Assembly: GCF_004078655.1 (NCBI RefSeq)
Contig: NZ_RZNC01000001.1
Coordinates: forward strand, 744,001-808,000
Direction: 5' to 3'
DNA from: Labedella populi
Lineage (GTDB): Bacteria > Actinomycetota > Actinomycetes > Actinomycetales > Microbacteriaceae
Length of the DNA: 64,000 nt
This document shows positions 44,479 through 54,522 of this stretch, one piece after another; within the stretch, counting starts at the first letter, position 1; every line of letters starts with the position of its first letter. The position numbers and the translations under genes are program-made. Below the pieces are notes generated by a model, which was not told the DNA's origin, ran no database searches, and was given only the letters and a program-made list of their open reading frames with translations.

Positions 44479-45978
44479 TCAGGAACGCGACTTCGCTTCC
44501 GCGCGGGCCTTCGCCTTCGCCTTCGCCTTGTCGGAATCGGCGAAGAGCGTCTCGGCGTGCTCGAGCTCCATGCCGTTCGTCTCCGGGACCTTCCGCCACA
44601 CGTAGAGGCCGGACAGGAGCGCGAGCGCCGCATAGAGTCCGTAGGTGAAGGTGAGCGAGAGCTCCGACAGCGGCGGGAACGAGACCGTCACGAGGAAGTT
44701 CGCGATCCACTGGGCGGCGGCCGCGACGCCGAGCGCCTTGGCGCGGATGCGGGTCGGGAAGATCTCGCCGAGCAGCACCCACACGAGCGGGCCCCACGAG
44801 GCGCCGAAGCCGACGACGAACAGGTTCGCGGCGATGAGGGCGACGGGGCCCCAGACGCCCGGGAGGGAGACGTCATCGCCCGACCCTTGCGAGAACGAGA
44901 ACGACAGGGCCATCGCGGCGAGCGACAGCGTCATGAGGGCCGAGCCGCTCAGGAGGATCGGCTTCCGACCGATGCGGTCCACGAGGACGATCGCGACGAT
45001 CGTCACGAGCACGTTCGTCACGGACGTGATGACGCTCACGAGCAGAGAGTCCTGCTCGCTGAAGCCGACGGCCTTCCAGAGACTCGTCGAGTAGTAGAAG
45101 ATCACGTTGATGCCCACGAACTGCTGGAACACCGAGAGGATGATGCCGACCCAGACGATGGGGTGCAGGCCGAAGGCCTTACCCCGCAGCGACGCGTCCG
45201 CGTGCTTGCGGTCCTCGTCGATCGCCGTCTGGATGTCACGGACGGAGCGGTCGAGGTCGTCCGCCGGGACGAGTCGGGAGAAGATCTCGCGGGCCTCGTC
45301 CGTGCGACCGCGCGCGAGCAGGTACCGCGGCGACTCGGGCATCGTGTACGCGAGTACCCCGTAGACGGCGGCCGGCACGACGCCCACCAGGAACATCCAG
45401 CGCCACGCCTCGAGCCCCCACAGCAGCGGCTCCGACGCACCGCCCGCGATGGTCGCGAGCAGGGCATCGCTCAGGAGTGCGGCGAAGATACCGAGGGTGA
45501 TGGCGAGCTGCTGCAGCGAGCCGAGGCCTCCCCGGATCTGGCGGGGCGCGATCTCCGCGATGTACGCGGGAGCGACGACCGATGCGATGCCGATCCCGAC
45601 ACCGCCGACGATGCGCCAGACGATGAGGTCCCACGGGCTGAACGTGAGCGCCGATCCGATCGAGTTCGCGAAGAAGAGCACGGCGCCGATCATCATGACG
45701 CGACGGCGACCCAAGCGGTCGGAAAGGTTCCCGGCCATCACCGCTCCGACGGCGCACCCGAGGAGTGCGACGGCGACGACGAACCCGGTGAGCGCACTGC
45801 CGAGCTCGAAGTTCCCGTCGATCGAGTCGACGGCGCCGTTGATGACGGAGCTGTCGAAGCCGAACAGGAACCCGCCGACCGCCGCCGCGATCGAGAGGGC
45901 CACGGCGCGCCGTCCATATGGTGTCCGGACGGTGAAGCGGGTGTCGTCTGTCTTGTCAGTCTGCTCAGCCACCCGCAC
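44479..45978 (-). CDS. MFS sugar porter
   Basis: 499 residues, twelve membrane segments. Sugar-porter signatures are present: GGFLFGFDSSVINGAVDSI, NLSDRLGRRRVMMIG, PESPRYLLARGRTDEA between segments 6 and 7, FQQFVGINVIFYYS with the sugar-contact Gln residues, DRIGRKPILL and VPETNGMELE. It takes up a hexose, pentose or disaccharide by proton symport. The C-terminus is a Lys/Ala-rich tail. GTG 45978 or GTG 45972 starts it; neither has a clear Shine-Dalgarno. It lies upstream of GH15 and SMP-30 (71-bp gap). Confidence 0.93.
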   Translation of the reverse strand: MRVAEQTDKTDDTRFTVRTPYGRRAVALSIAAAVGGFLFGFDSSVINGAVDSIDGNFELGSALTGFVVAVALLGCAVGAVMAGNLSDRLGRRRVMMIGAVLFFANSIGSALTFSPWDLIVWRIVGGVGIGIASVVAPAYIAEIAPRQIRGGLGSLQQLAITLGIFAALLSDALLATIAGGASEPLLWGLEAWRWMFLVGVVPAAVYGVLAYTMPESPRYLLARGRTDEAREIFSRLVPADDLDRSVRDIQTAIDEDRKHADASLRGKAFGLHPIVWVGIILSVFQQFVGINVIFYYSTSLWKAVGFSEQDSLLVSVITSVTNVLVTIVAIVLVDRIGRKPILLSGSALMTLSLAAMALSFSFSQGSGDDVSLPGVWGPVALIAANLFVVGFGASWGPLVWVLLGEIFPTRIRAKALGVAAAAQWIANFLVTVSFPPLSELSLTFTYGLYAALALLSGLYVWRKVPETNGMELEHAETLFADSDKAKAKAKARAEAKSRS

Positions 45979-46078
45979 ACGCTAGTACCGACCGGGCAGG
46001 CAGGAGCGAGGGTGGACAAGCGTGTCGCCGAGCGATACGCGACCTCCGGCCTCCTCCGCCATGTGGCCGGCGTCTCCC

Positions 46079-46134
46079 GGGTTGTCACATATCAGCGGTC
46101 GCGAAGCCGTTTCACCGCGGAGATGCGACAACCC
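46079..46134 (-). repeat. 56-bp dispersed inverted-repeat element, copy B
   Basis: Ends GGGTTGTCAC (46079-46088) and GCGACAACCC (46125-46134) form an inverted repeat with one mismatch. Length equals copy A, and positions 46079-46100 are the reverse complement of 30501-30522. It lies 61 bp after the purL stop and 100 bp before the MFS start, so it has the same orientation to its neighbours as copy A. Confidence 0.8.
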
Positions 46135-46195
46135 AAGGGGGACGGAGGGCGGAGGGCGCGTGTCGGGGGAGGGAGGCGAGGACGCGGGAAAAGCG

Positions 46196-48502
46196 TCAGA
46201 CGGCGGTTGCGCCGAAGTGCTCGGGGAGCGTTGCGGCGGAGCGCGCCCGCAGGTCCTCGGCCTCGATCGTGAAGACGTCCTGGATCTCGAGAGCCGTGCC
46301 GTCGGTCACGCCGATGCGCAGCACCGGGTAGCCGCGCACGTCGCAGAGGGCCTGGAAGCGCACGTCGTCCTCGCGTGGGACGGAGACGATGACACGGCCG
46401 GTCGACTCGGAGAAGAGCGCCGTCGTGAGGTCGACGCCGTCGCGCTGCATGACTTCTCCGAGCCAGACACGAGCGCCGACGCCGAAACGCATGACGCTCT
46501 CGGCGACGGCCTGGGCGAGCCCACCGTCGGACAGGTCGTGCGCCGAAGCGAGCAGCGACTGCTGCGATGCGGCGTGCAGGAGACCCGCGAGCGTCTTCTC
46601 GGCCTCGAGGTCGACGGCCGGCGGGCGACCGCCGAGGTGACCGTGCACCGTGGCGGCCCACGCGGAGCCGTCGAACTCCTCCTGCGTCGTGCCGAGGAGG
46701 TAGATGTTGTGGCCCTCGTCCTGCCAGCCCGAGGGAACCCGGCGCGCGACGTCGTCGATCACGCCGAGCACACCCACGACGGGCGTCGGGAAGATCGGCG
46801 TGTCACCCGTCTGGTTGTAGAACGAGACGTTACCGCCCGTGACAGGGATGCCGAGCTCGAGGCACGCGTCCGAGAGGCCCTCGACGGCCTGCGAGAACTG
46901 CCACATGACCTCGGGGTTCTCGGGGCTGCCGAAGTTGAGGCAGTCGGTGACGGCCGCCGGCACGGCACCCGAGACGGCGACGTTGCGGTACGCCTCCGCG
47001 AGGGCGAGCTTCGCGCCCTGGCTCGGGTCGAGCTGGCAGTAGCGGCCGTTCGCATCGGTCGCGATCGCGAAGCCGAGCCCCGACTCCTCGTCGACGCGGA
47101 TCATGCCGCCGTCGTCGGGGAAGCTCAGCGCCGTGTTGCCGAGCACGTAGTAGTCGTACTGGTCGGTGATCCAGTTCTTCGACGCGAGGTTGGGCGACGC
47201 CACGAGGGAGAGGAACTGCGCGAGCACGTCCTCGCTCGACTCCGGGCGGGGGAGGACAGCGGCCGTGTCGGCGTTGAGGGCGTCGATCCACGTCGGGTAG
47301 GCCACCGGACGCTCGTAGACGGGACCGTCGACGGCGACCGTGCGCGGGTCGACGTTCACGATCTCCTCGCCGTGCCAATCGATGACCAGACGACCCGTGT
47401 CGGTGACCTCGCCGAGCACACTCGTCTCGACGTCCCACTTCGCCGTCACGGCGAGGAACGCGTCGAGCTTCTCGGGCTCGACGACCGCCATCATGCGCTC
47501 CTGCGACTCCGACATGAGGATCTCCTCGGGAGTGAGCGAGGGGTCGCGCAGCAGGACGTGGGAGAGCTCGACGTGCATGCCGCCGTCGCCGTTGGAGGCG
47601 AGCTCGCTCGTCGCGCACGAGATACCGGCTGCACCGAGGTCCTGGATGCCCTGCACGAGGCCGTCGCGATAGAGTTCGAGGCAGCACTCGATGAGGACCT
47701 TCTCGGCGAACGGGTCGCCGACCTGCACGGCGGGACGCTTCGTCGGGCCGGTGCTGTCGAACGAGTCGGACGCGAGGATCGAGGCGCCGCCGATGCCGTC
47801 GCCGCCCGTCCGCGCACCGAAGAGCACGACCTTGTTGCCGGCGCCCGACGCGTTCGCGAGGTGGAGGTCCTCGTGACGCAACACACCGACCGAGAGCGCG
47901 TTGACGAGCGGGTTGCCCTGGTACACCGGGTCGAAGTACGTCTCGCCGCCGATATTCGGAAGGCCCAGGCAGTTGCCGTAGAAGGAGATCCCGGAGACGA
48001 CGCCGTGTACGACACGGGCCGTGTCGGGGTCGTCGATCTTCCCGAAACGCAACTGGTCCATGACGGCGACGGGCCGGGCGCCCATCGAGATGATGTCGCG
48101 GACGATGCCCCCGACGCCGGTCGCGGCGCCCTGGAAGGGCTCGATGTACGAGGGGTGGTTGTGGCTCTCCACTTTGAAGGTGACGGCCCAGCCCTCACCG
48201 ATGTCGACGACGCCCGCGTTCTCGCCCATACCGACCATGAGGTTCTTCGTCATCTCCGGAGTGACCTTCTGGCCGAACTGGCGGAGGTAGATCTTGCTCG
48301 ACTTGTACGAGCAGTGCTCGCTCCACATCACCGAGTACATCGCGAGCTCGCCGGAGGTGGGGCGGCGTCCCAGGATCTCCGTGATGCGGGCGTACTCGTC
48401 GGGCTTCAAGCCGAGAGCGCCGTACGGCTGCTCCTTCTCGGGCGTGGCTTTCGCGTTCTCGACGGTGTCTGCGACGGCGGTGGGGGACGCGGGAGTGCTC
48501 AC
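46196..48502 (-). CDS. purL: Phosphoribosylformylglycinamidine synthase subunit PurL
   Basis: 768 residues from GTG 48502 with GAGGAG upstream; the frame continues upstream without a site. ATP-dependent amidation of formylglycinamide ribonucleotide to FGAM, receiving ammonia from PurQ in the PurLQS complex. Conserved: [64 protein letters not shown]-like [20 protein letters not shown], and [10 protein letters not shown]. Size matches the small PurL that requires separate PurQ and PurS, which are present 5 kb upstream. Confidence 0.97.
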   Translation of the reverse strand: MSTPASPTAVADTVENAKATPEKEQPYGALGLKPDEYARITEILGRRPTSGELAMYSVMWSEHCSYKSSKIYLRQFGQKVTPEMTKNLMVGMGENAGVVDIGEGWAVTFKVESHNHPSYIEPFQGAATGVGGIVRDIISMGARPVAVMDQLRFGKIDDPDTARVVHGVVSGISFYGNCLGLPNIGGETYFDPVYQGNPLVNALSVGVLRHEDLHLANASGAGNKVVLFGARTGGDGIGGASILASDSFDSTGPTKRPAVQVGDPFAEKVLIECCLELYRDGLVQGIQDLGAAGISCATSELASNGDGGMHVELSHVLLRDPSLTPEEILMSESQERMMAVVEPEKLDAFLAVTAKWDVETSVLGEVTDTGRLVIDWHGEEIVNVDPRTVAVDGPVYERPVAYPTWIDALNADTAAVLPRPESSEDVLAQFLSLVASPNLASKNWITDQYDYYVLGNTALSFPDDGGMIRVDEESGLGFAIATDANGRYCQLDPSQGAKLALAEAYRNVAVSGAVPAAVTDCLNFGSPENPEVMWQFSQAVEGLSDACLELGIPVTGGNVSFYNQTGDTPIFPTPVVGVLGVIDDVARRVPSGWQDEGHNIYLLGTTQEEFDGSAWAATVHGHLGGRPPAVDLEAEKTLAGLLHAASQQSLLASAHDLSDGGLAQAVAESVMRFGVGARVWLGEVMQRDGVDLTTALFSESTGRVIVSVPREDDVRFQALCDVRGYPVLRIGVTDGTALEIQDVFTIEAEDLRARSAATLPEHFGATAV

Positions 48503-48601
48503 GGCGCTTGGGGCTCCTCGGTACGGGCGGGCTTCGCGATGCGGAAGGGGGCTGGTGCGGTGACGAGCTGTCGCCTCAATCCTAGTCGCGTGCAGACGGA
48601 C

Positions 48602-48639
48602 GACGCCCCCGCTCCCGGGGTCACCGGGGCGGGGGCGTC
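48602..48639 (-). terminator. GC-rich hairpin after the HesB-like gene
   Basis: Arms 48602-48618 and 48624-48639 pair over 16 bp with one bulged base (GACGCCCCCGC...GCGGGGGCGTC) around a GGTCA-type loop. It lies 24 bp after the stop of the HesB-like gene and 100 bp before purL, so purL probably has its own promoter. Confidence 0.65.
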
Positions 48640-48662
48640 GACCGTCCGACTGAGGTGTGACG

Positions 48663-48944
48663 TCAGGCCGGAAGTCCGAGGGAGAAGCGCACTGCGTTGT
48701 TCTCGTCGAGCTGCGCGTCGAGGATGCGATCCGACAAAGCGGTCGCGGCGTTCTCCTCGAGGAAGACGCGAGCGCCCTCCCGCTCGACGATCTGGTCTGC
48801 CGCTTCGGGAGCGGGGACCACGTCGACGGCGAAGTCGGTCGTGCTCTCTGCCTGGCTGATACGCAGGCCACCCTCCGTCGTTCCGACGGACTGGTCGGTG
48901 ATGGTCCGGACGAGCGTGCTGGCGTTTTCGGTCATGGTGAGCAT
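48663..48944 (-). CDS. HesB/IscA-like iron-sulfur assembly-type protein
   Basis: 93 residues from ATG 48944 (AGGAGA 6 bp upstream). The fold pattern resembles the HesB/IscA family: [60 protein letters not shown] and [12 protein letters not shown]. The three Cys used by A-type carriers to bind clusters are absent, so it is a Cys-less relative, and classical Fe-S transfer is unlikely. Such actinobacterial Cys-less forms have no established role. Flanked by a terminator hairpin on the purL side. Confidence 0.75.
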   Translation of the reverse strand: MLTMTENASTLVRTITDQSVGTTEGGLRISQAESTTDFAVDVVPAPEAADQIVEREGARVFLEENAATALSDRILDAQLDENNAVRFSLGLPA

Positions 48945-49098
48945 GGATCGTCTCCTGACGTTGGCGTTCGTTCTCGTTCGTGCAGCTACGATTCCGTGGT
49001 CGGCGCCGGAGTTCAACCGAAACGCGTACTCTCTGCGGGAACTCCCACGGTCCGCACACGGGGCACGGAGGATGGTGCCGCTTCCCGCCGGGCGAAGC

Positions 49099-50877
49099 TC
49101 AGACGCGAGCGAGGAGAGCCGCGAAGGGCCCGGCGGCATCGGCCAGATCCGCCGGCGCTCCCTCCTCCACGACGGCTCCGCGGTCGAGGACGAGGACCCG
49201 GTCGGTGCCGAGGACCTGGTCGACGCGGTGGGTGACCTCCACGATCGTCCGGTGCCCGCCAGCCCACGCGGCGAGCCGTTGGCGGACCGAGTGTTCCGTC
49301 ACCGGGTCGAGGGCTCCCGTCGACTCGTCGAGAACGAGCACGTCCGGGTCCGTGATGAGGGCCCGCGCAAGCGCGAGGCGCTGCAACTGGCCTCCCGACA
49401 ACCGGGCCCCGCGTTCCCGGAGCGGCGTATCGAGTCCCTGGGGGAGCGAGGCGACGACGTCCTCGAGGGTTGCGACGTGGAGGGCCGCGGCGATCTCCTC
49501 CTTCGTCGCGTCCGGCGCTCCGAGCACGAGGTTCTCCCGCACGGAGCGGCCGAAGACGAACGGTCGCTGGCTCACGATCGCGACGCGGCTCCGCACCTCG
49601 CCGAGGGGGATGCCGCGGAGGTCGATGCCGTCGAGTTCGACGGATCCGGACTGCGGATCCCAGACCCGCGCGAGCAGAGAGGTGAGCGTGGACTTGCCAC
49701 TGCCGGACACACCGACGATCGCCGCGTGCGTGCCGCGCGGGATACTCCAGGTCACTCCGGAGACCGCCGGTTCGAGGGAACCGGGATACCCGAAGGAGAC
49801 GTCCGTGAAGCGCACGGCGTCCACGTCGTGGGGGCGATCGGCTGCGGAGACGACGATCGAGGCCGGTCCCGCATCGGAGACGACGGGCTCGCGCTCGAGC
49901 ACCTCGAACAGCCGCGCGGCGCTCGCGAATGACGCGTCGAGGTCAGCGACGAAACCGTCCACGGCGCGCGCCGGCCCCGCGATCCCGAGCAGCACGGCGA
50001 TCGCCGTCGCGACCTCCGGCCAACCGATCACGCCGTCGCCCGCGCGGGTCGTGCCGACCAGCAGCACCGCGACGACGCCGCCGAGCTGGACGACCTGGAC
50101 GAGGGCGGAGCGCACTCCGGCGACGATGCCGACACGGTCCGCGGCCCGAGCGGCGTCCGCTCCCAGTCGGTCGAGACCGGCGAGGCGGTCCTTCGCGTGG
50201 TCGAACGCGACGATCTCGCGAACCCCGGCGACGGAATCGGCGACGTGCTGCGAGATGCGGCCGTTGGCTCGGGCGCGTTCCTCGGTCGCGCGCCACGTCC
50301 GGCGACCGGAGAGGAAGGGGATGACCGCGACGACGAGGGCGGGAACCGGGAGCATGACGAGGGCGAGGACGGGGTCGACGGCCACGGCGGTCCACGCGAT
50401 GGCCGTCAATGGCACGACCACCGCGGACGCGGCCGGCGGCAGCGTGTGGGCGAAGAACACCTCGACGCGGTCGATGTCGCGGGTGGCGCGAGTGCTGAGG
50501 TCACCGCTCGCCGCTCCGTCCGTCGCGGCGGGAGCCTGGGGAGCGAGCCGCGAGAAGAAGAGCCGCCGCAGCGACGCGAGCGCCGAGAACGCGACGTAGT
50601 GTCCCGAGTACTGCTCGAGGTACCGCAGCAGGGCCTTGACGAGGGCGAGGCCCACGAGCGAGCCGACCGTCGGCAGTACGACGCCGCCGAGGACGTCCGT
50701 TCCACTCTCCGTCGCCGAACGGATCACGCCGGTGACGGCGACGACGAGCAGGGCGACGCCCACGAGCTGCCCGACGATGCGGAGGACGATCGCGAGGAGG
50801 AGCGGCGTCAGCAGGTCGCGGGTGTGGCGGAGCAGCCAGAGCGCGAGATCACGGCGGCGGGGAGCGGGGGCGCTCAC
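49099..50877 (-). CDS. ABC exporter, fused permease-ATPase (CydC-like half)
   Basis: 592 residues: six membrane segments, then ATPase. Walker A GVSGSGKST, signature LSGGQLQR and Walker B VLVLDESTGALDP are intact, so this half has complete ATP-hydrolysis motifs. The transmembrane part (YLEQYSGHYVAFSALASLRR, TRATRDIDRVEVFFAHTLPP) resembles CydC-type thiol/heme exporters and related heterodimers. Its start overlaps the partner's stop by 4 bp. No cydAB is in the window, so the name CydC is only a resemblance. Confidence 0.88.
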   Translation of the reverse strand: MSAPAPRRRDLALWLLRHTRDLLTPLLLAIVLRIVGQLVGVALLVVAVTGVIRSATESGTDVLGGVVLPTVGSLVGLALVKALLRYLEQYSGHYVAFSALASLRRLFFSRLAPQAPAATDGAASGDLSTRATRDIDRVEVFFAHTLPPAASAVVVPLTAIAWTAVAVDPVLALVMLPVPALVVAVIPFLSGRRTWRATEERARANGRISQHVADSVAGVREIVAFDHAKDRLAGLDRLGADAARAADRVGIVAGVRSALVQVVQLGGVVAVLLVGTTRAGDGVIGWPEVATAIAVLLGIAGPARAVDGFVADLDASFASAARLFEVLEREPVVSDAGPASIVVSAADRPHDVDAVRFTDVSFGYPGSLEPAVSGVTWSIPRGTHAAIVGVSGSGKSTLTSLLARVWDPQSGSVELDGIDLRGIPLGEVRSRVAIVSQRPFVFGRSVRENLVLGAPDATKEEIAAALHVATLEDVVASLPQGLDTPLRERGARLSGGQLQRLALARALITDPDVLVLDESTGALDPVTEHSVRQRLAAWAGGHRTIVEVTHRVDQVLGTDRVLVLDRGAVVEEGAPADLADAAGPFAALLARV

Positions 50878-52676
50878 GAGTGGGCTCCGAGTTCGATGAT
50901 GCGGTCGACATCCCGGATGGCGCTCGTGCGGTGGGCGATCGTGACCACGGTCCGGTTCCGGGACAGGGTTCTGAGCGCGTCGACGATCGCGGCCTCCGAG
51001 GCGAGGTCGACCTGGGAGGTGGGCTCGTCGAGGATCACGACGGGGGCGTCGCGGAGCAGCGCCCGAGCGATCGCGATGCGCTGCGCCTGACCGCCGGAGA
51101 GGGACAGGCCGCGCTCGCCGACGGGCGTGTCGAGGCCGAGCGGCATGCGCTCGACGTCGGCGGCGAGACCGGCCGACGTGACGGCGGCGTGCAACTCCTC
51201 GGTTGTCGCGTCGGCCTTCGCAACACGCAGGTTATCCGCGATCGAACCGGTGAAGAGGGTCGTCTGCTGGTCGACGACGGCGATGAGGCTCCGCACCGAC
51301 TCGCCCGAGGCGGCACGCGTGTCGAGGTGCCCGACGCGCACCGCTCCCGATTCCGGGAGCAAGTGGCGACTGAGCAGCGCGGCGACCGTCGACTTCCCGA
51401 CGCCGCTCGGCCCGACGAGGGCGACGTGCTCGCCCGCGGCGATCGAGAGCGACAGATCGCGCAGCACGGGCGCCCCGTCGCCGTAGCCCGCCGTGACGTG
51501 GTCGAGTTCGATGGACACCCCACCGCTCGTCGGCCGCTCCCGGCTCTCGGTGCGTCCTGTGGGCAGGGCCGGACGTTCCGCGAGCACGCCTGAGAGGCCG
51601 CGCTCGGCCGCACGCCCTGTCGCCCCGATGTAGAAGAACTGGCCGACGATGTCGGCGGGTCCGGTGAGGAGCGTCGAGAGGAGCACGAGGGCGACCGCGG
51701 CTCCGGGGGACAGTGTCCCATCGAGGAGACGCACGATCGCGAGCGTCGCCGCGAGCGCGAGCGTCCCGAGGGAGAAGGCCGCGTCCACGACGAGGATGAG
51801 GAGCTGGTTCGCGGCGAGGAGCCGCATGACCTGGCGGCGGTTGTCCTCGCCGCGTGCCGCGAGGTCACGACCGGTGCGCTCCTCTGCGCGGTGCAGGACG
51901 AGGGTCGAGAGGCCCTGGACCGCTTCGAGGAACGCTCCCGACAACATCGCGGTGCTGCGACGGTACGATCCGCTCACCTTCCGGAAGGCGCGCTGGAAAC
52001 CGCCGACGACGAGGGGGATCACGGGAATCGCGATCGCGAGCCAGAGCGCCGAGACGACATCGACCGTGAATCCGATCACGATGATCACGAGGACCGGCCC
52101 GGCCATCGTCCCCGCGATCGGTCCGACGAAGCCGGCGCGATACGCCGCGGCCTTCTCGACGTCGGTCGTAGCCGCCGAGACGAGCCGACCGGACGCGGCC
52201 GCGGGGCGTCGCGTCACTCCCAGTCCGAAGACATGGCCGAGCACGAGTCCGCGCAGGCGGCGTTCCGCCCCGCTCGTCGCCCGTGCGGAGAAGCGCGACG
52301 ACAACAGCGTGCACGCGACGGCGACGAGCGGCAGGATGATCAGACCGGAGACGACAGGTGTTCTCAGCGCGTCGCCGGCGGCGATCGCGTCGAGCACCCG
52401 GCCGACGAGCACGAAGAAGACGGCGAGGGCCGAAGCCGACACGAGCGCGAGGACGACCGGCACGGCCGCCGCCGCGCGCGGAGTCGCGGCGAGCACGCGG
52501 GGATCGACGGGCGTCGCGTCCGCGGCCCCGGGGTGACCCGGGCGTCCGCCGCCTGGGTGGCCCCTCTCCGCAGACGGACGGCCGCCGGCTCCGGGACGCT
52601 GGTCGGCCGCCGCACCGCGGGCACCACGGGTGGTGGTCGCAGGATGCGCAGGGGATCCCGTCGACGCATGATTCAC
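50874..52676 (-). CDS. ABC exporter, fused permease-ATPase (CydD-like half)
   Basis: 600 residues, GTG start. The first 55 residues are Pro/Gly/Ala-rich and disordered (GGRPSAERGHPGGGRPGHPG), then six membrane segments and the ATPase with Walker A GPSGVGKST, signature LSGGQAQR and Walker B VVILDEPTSQVDLAS. The transmembrane part contains AFLEAVQGLSTLVLHRAEER, similar to CydD. Heterodimeric partner of the following gene. Substrate could be a thiol, siderophore or peptide. It follows the lipoprotein gene by about 100 bp. Confidence 0.88.
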   Translation of the reverse strand: MNHASTGSPAHPATTTRGARGAAADQRPGAGGRPSAERGHPGGGRPGHPGAADATPVDPRVLAATPRAAAAVPVVLALVSASALAVFFVLVGRVLDAIAAGDALRTPVVSGLIILPLVAVACTLLSSRFSARATSGAERRLRGLVLGHVFGLGVTRRPAAASGRLVSAATTDVEKAAAYRAGFVGPIAGTMAGPVLVIIVIGFTVDVVSALWLAIAIPVIPLVVGGFQRAFRKVSGSYRRSTAMLSGAFLEAVQGLSTLVLHRAEERTGRDLAARGEDNRRQVMRLLAANQLLILVVDAAFSLGTLALAATLAIVRLLDGTLSPGAAVALVLLSTLLTGPADIVGQFFYIGATGRAAERGLSGVLAERPALPTGRTESRERPTSGGVSIELDHVTAGYGDGAPVLRDLSLSIAAGEHVALVGPSGVGKSTVAALLSRHLLPESGAVRVGHLDTRAASGESVRSLIAVVDQQTTLFTGSIADNLRVAKADATTEELHAAVTSAGLAADVERMPLGLDTPVGERGLSLSGGQAQRIAIARALLRDAPVVILDEPTSQVDLASEAAIVDALRTLSRNRTVVTIAHRTSAIRDVDRIIELGAHS

Positions 52677-52779
52677 GCCTTCATCATCTCCCGGATTCCG
52701 GATGCCTGGAGCGGGTTGCGGTCCCGCGAGGCGTTGGACGGCGCGTGGCAGAGCGAGGTCGACTGACTCGTTGCACCGG

Positions 52780-53331
52780 TCAGGACAGCGGCTCGAGCAC
52801 AGTCTCCCACTCGCCGTCGAACGTCACCATGTACGTCGTCGCCGGGTCGAGGCCCTCCGGGTCGTCGATCTCGAAGGTCGTCGGTCCCAAGTCCGCGGTA
52901 CAGACGTCACCACCCGTGCGCTTCAGGACGATATCCAGCGCGTCCGCGCCGGTCAGCTCGAGCGCTGCGGGGGCGGCCGGACACGAGGAACTTCCGAACG
53001 TCACGACCGCCAGGGTCTCCTCGGAGAGCCAGACGGCGCGCGGTGAGAAGTCCGGATCGGGGAGGGGAGTGCTCTCGGGAGCCTCCGGAACGGCGGTCTC
53101 CGAGCCCGGCTCGATATCCGTGGGCTCGAGCGACACGAGGGGCGGGGCCACCGTCGGGACGGGGCGCACCTCGGTGACGGACCAGTCCATCCCCTCCGGG
53201 AACCCGCTGTAGCTTCGCGAGGCGATACCGGTGTCCCGGACGCCGGGGACGCCGGAGCACCCCGCGAGTACGACCATCGAGATCGCTGCGGCCGACACGG
53301 ATCGAAGAAACGGTGGCATCCGCGCGTTCAC
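52780..53331 (-). CDS. Small lipoprotein of unknown function
   Basis: 183 residues, GTG start. A signal with lipobox VLAGC (Cys25), then an Asp/Glu/Pro-rich linker and a C-terminal part of about 90 residues: SPRAVWLSEETLAVVTFGSS, SCPAAPAALELTGADALDIV, TGGDVCTADLGPTTFEIDDP. Two Cys in the mature domain could form a disulfide. The pattern recalls small extracellular immunoglobulin-like domains but no family is certain. The 5' end abuts the purQ stop region (6 bp), so it may be co-transcribed with purS-purQ. Confidence 0.8.
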   Translation of the reverse strand: MNARMPPFLRSVSAAAISMVVLAGCSGVPGVRDTGIASRSYSGFPEGMDWSVTEVRPVPTVAPPLVSLEPTDIEPGSETAVPEAPESTPLPDPDFSPRAVWLSEETLAVVTFGSSSCPAAPAALELTGADALDIVLKRTGGDVCTADLGPTTFEIDDPEGLDPATTYMVTFDGEWETVLEPLS

Positions 53332-53337
53332 AGCGGC

Positions 53338-54033
53338 TCAGACGGCCTGGAGGGCCCGGATCGCCGAGGTGAAGAAGGTGAGGCCGTCGGTGCCCGAGCG
53401 CATCGCATCGCGCGTGTCGGGACCGAAGCCGAGCTCGGTCGCATGCTCGGGGTGCGGCATGAGGCCGACGACGTTGCCGCGCTCGTTCGACACTCCCGCG
53501 ATGTCTCTCAAGGACCCGTTCGGGTTGACGCCGAGGTAGCGGAAGACGACACGTCCCTCGCCCTCGATGCGGTCGAGCTCCTCATCCGACGCGATGAAGC
53601 CGCCCTCGCCGTTCTTCAGCGGGATGACGATCTCCTGCCCGTGGGTGAAGCCGTTCGTCCACGCCGTGTCCGTCTGCTCGACACGCAGGGCCTGGTCGCG
53701 ACGCACGAAGGTGCCGACATCGTTGCGGATGAGACCTCCCGGCAGCAGGTGCGCCTCGGTGAGCATCTGGAAGCCGTTGCAGATGCCGAGCACGGGCATC
53801 CCCTTGCCGGCGGCGTCGACGACCTCGGACATGATCGGCGCGTGGGCCGCGATGGCACCCGCCCGGAGGTAGTCGCCATAGCTGAAGCCGCCCGGGAGGA
53901 CGAGGGCATCGACGCCGTCGAGGTCATGGGAGCCATGCCAGAGGGCGACGGGCTCCGCGTCGGCCAGACGGATCGCGCGCAGGGCGTCACGGTCGTCGAG
54001 CGAGCCGGGGAAGGTGACGACGCCGATCCTCAC
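53338..54033 (-). CDS. purQ: Phosphoribosylformylglycinamidine synthase subunit PurQ
   Basis: 231 residues from GTG 54033. Class I glutamine amidotransferase that feeds ammonia to Pur[28 protein letters not shown], nucleophile Cys85 in GICNGFQML, and catalytic His/Glu in PHPEHATE near the C-terminus. The start overlaps the purS stop by 4 bp (GTGA). The purL gene lies about 5 kb downstream, separated by four unrelated genes. Confidence 0.97.
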   Translation of the reverse strand: MRIGVVTFPGSLDDRDALRAIRLADAEPVALWHGSHDLDGVDALVLPGGFSYGDYLRAGAIAAHAPIMSEVVDAAGKGMPVLGICNGFQMLTEAHLLPGGLIRNDVGTFVRRDQALRVEQTDTAWTNGFTHGQEIVIPLKNGEGGFIASDEELDRIEGEGRVVFRYLGVNPNGSLRDIAGVSNERGNVVGLMPHPEHATELGFGPDTRDAMRSGTDGLTFFTSAIRALQAV

Positions 54034-54326
54034 GGCGCGACCGTCTCGGCGGGAGCGGCCTCCGTGGACACGGTGGGGCCGTCGATGACACTCACACCGA
54101 CGACGTCCTCGATGACCGAGTTCGAGAGGAGGTCGACGGCGATGCCGCGCACCTGCTCGAGCGTCGCGTCGTCGACGGGACCGGAGGTCGTGAGTTCGAA
54201 GCGCTTGCCGACCCGCACCCCCGTGATGTCGGTGTTTCCGAGTCGGGTGAGTGCTCCCGCGACGGCCTTGCCTTGCGGGTCGAGCAGCTCGGCCTTCGGC
54301 ATGACGTCGACGACGATCGTGGGCAC
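54030..54326 (-). CDS. purS: Phosphoribosylformylglycinamidine synthase subunit PurS
   Basis: 98 residues, GTG start. Small structural subunit that bridges PurQ and Pur[41 protein letters not shown] and [20 protein letters not shown] are typical. About 17 additional residues at the C-terminus (Ala/Pro/Thr-rich) exceed the usual length. First gene of a purS-purQ unit, with a divergent alcohol dehydrogenase gene 196 bp away. Confidence 0.95.
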   Translation of the reverse strand: MPTIVVDVMPKAELLDPQGKAVAGALTRLGNTDITGVRVGKRFELTTSGPVDDATLEQVRGIAVDLLSNSVIEDVVGVSVIDGPTVSTEAAPAETVAP

Positions 54327-54522
54327 CGGTGAACTCCCTGGAGTGTGGGGGACGGGAACCCTTCCATCCTACCGGGTGCCCCGACGCTCGTCCGGCCGTG
54401 ACCGCTGCCTGCCGTTCACCCGCCGTCCACCGACCGTCCACCGCCCGTTGGGGACCGCTCGTTAGCGTGGGTCGCGCCGACTGGAGTCGGCCGCCGCTCG
54501 CCGACGAAGGAAATGGGGGACG

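Noticed and set aside
46022-48859. 945-codon open frame on the plus strand
   Set aside because: It lies antisense to purL; its composition (Arg/Glu/Val/Asp-rich with no motifs) is the typical shadow of a high-GC gene.
49099-52676. Firm assignment as cydDC
   Set aside because: No cytochrome bd genes are near and the substrate-binding region cannot be judged by eye; kept as CydDC-like only.
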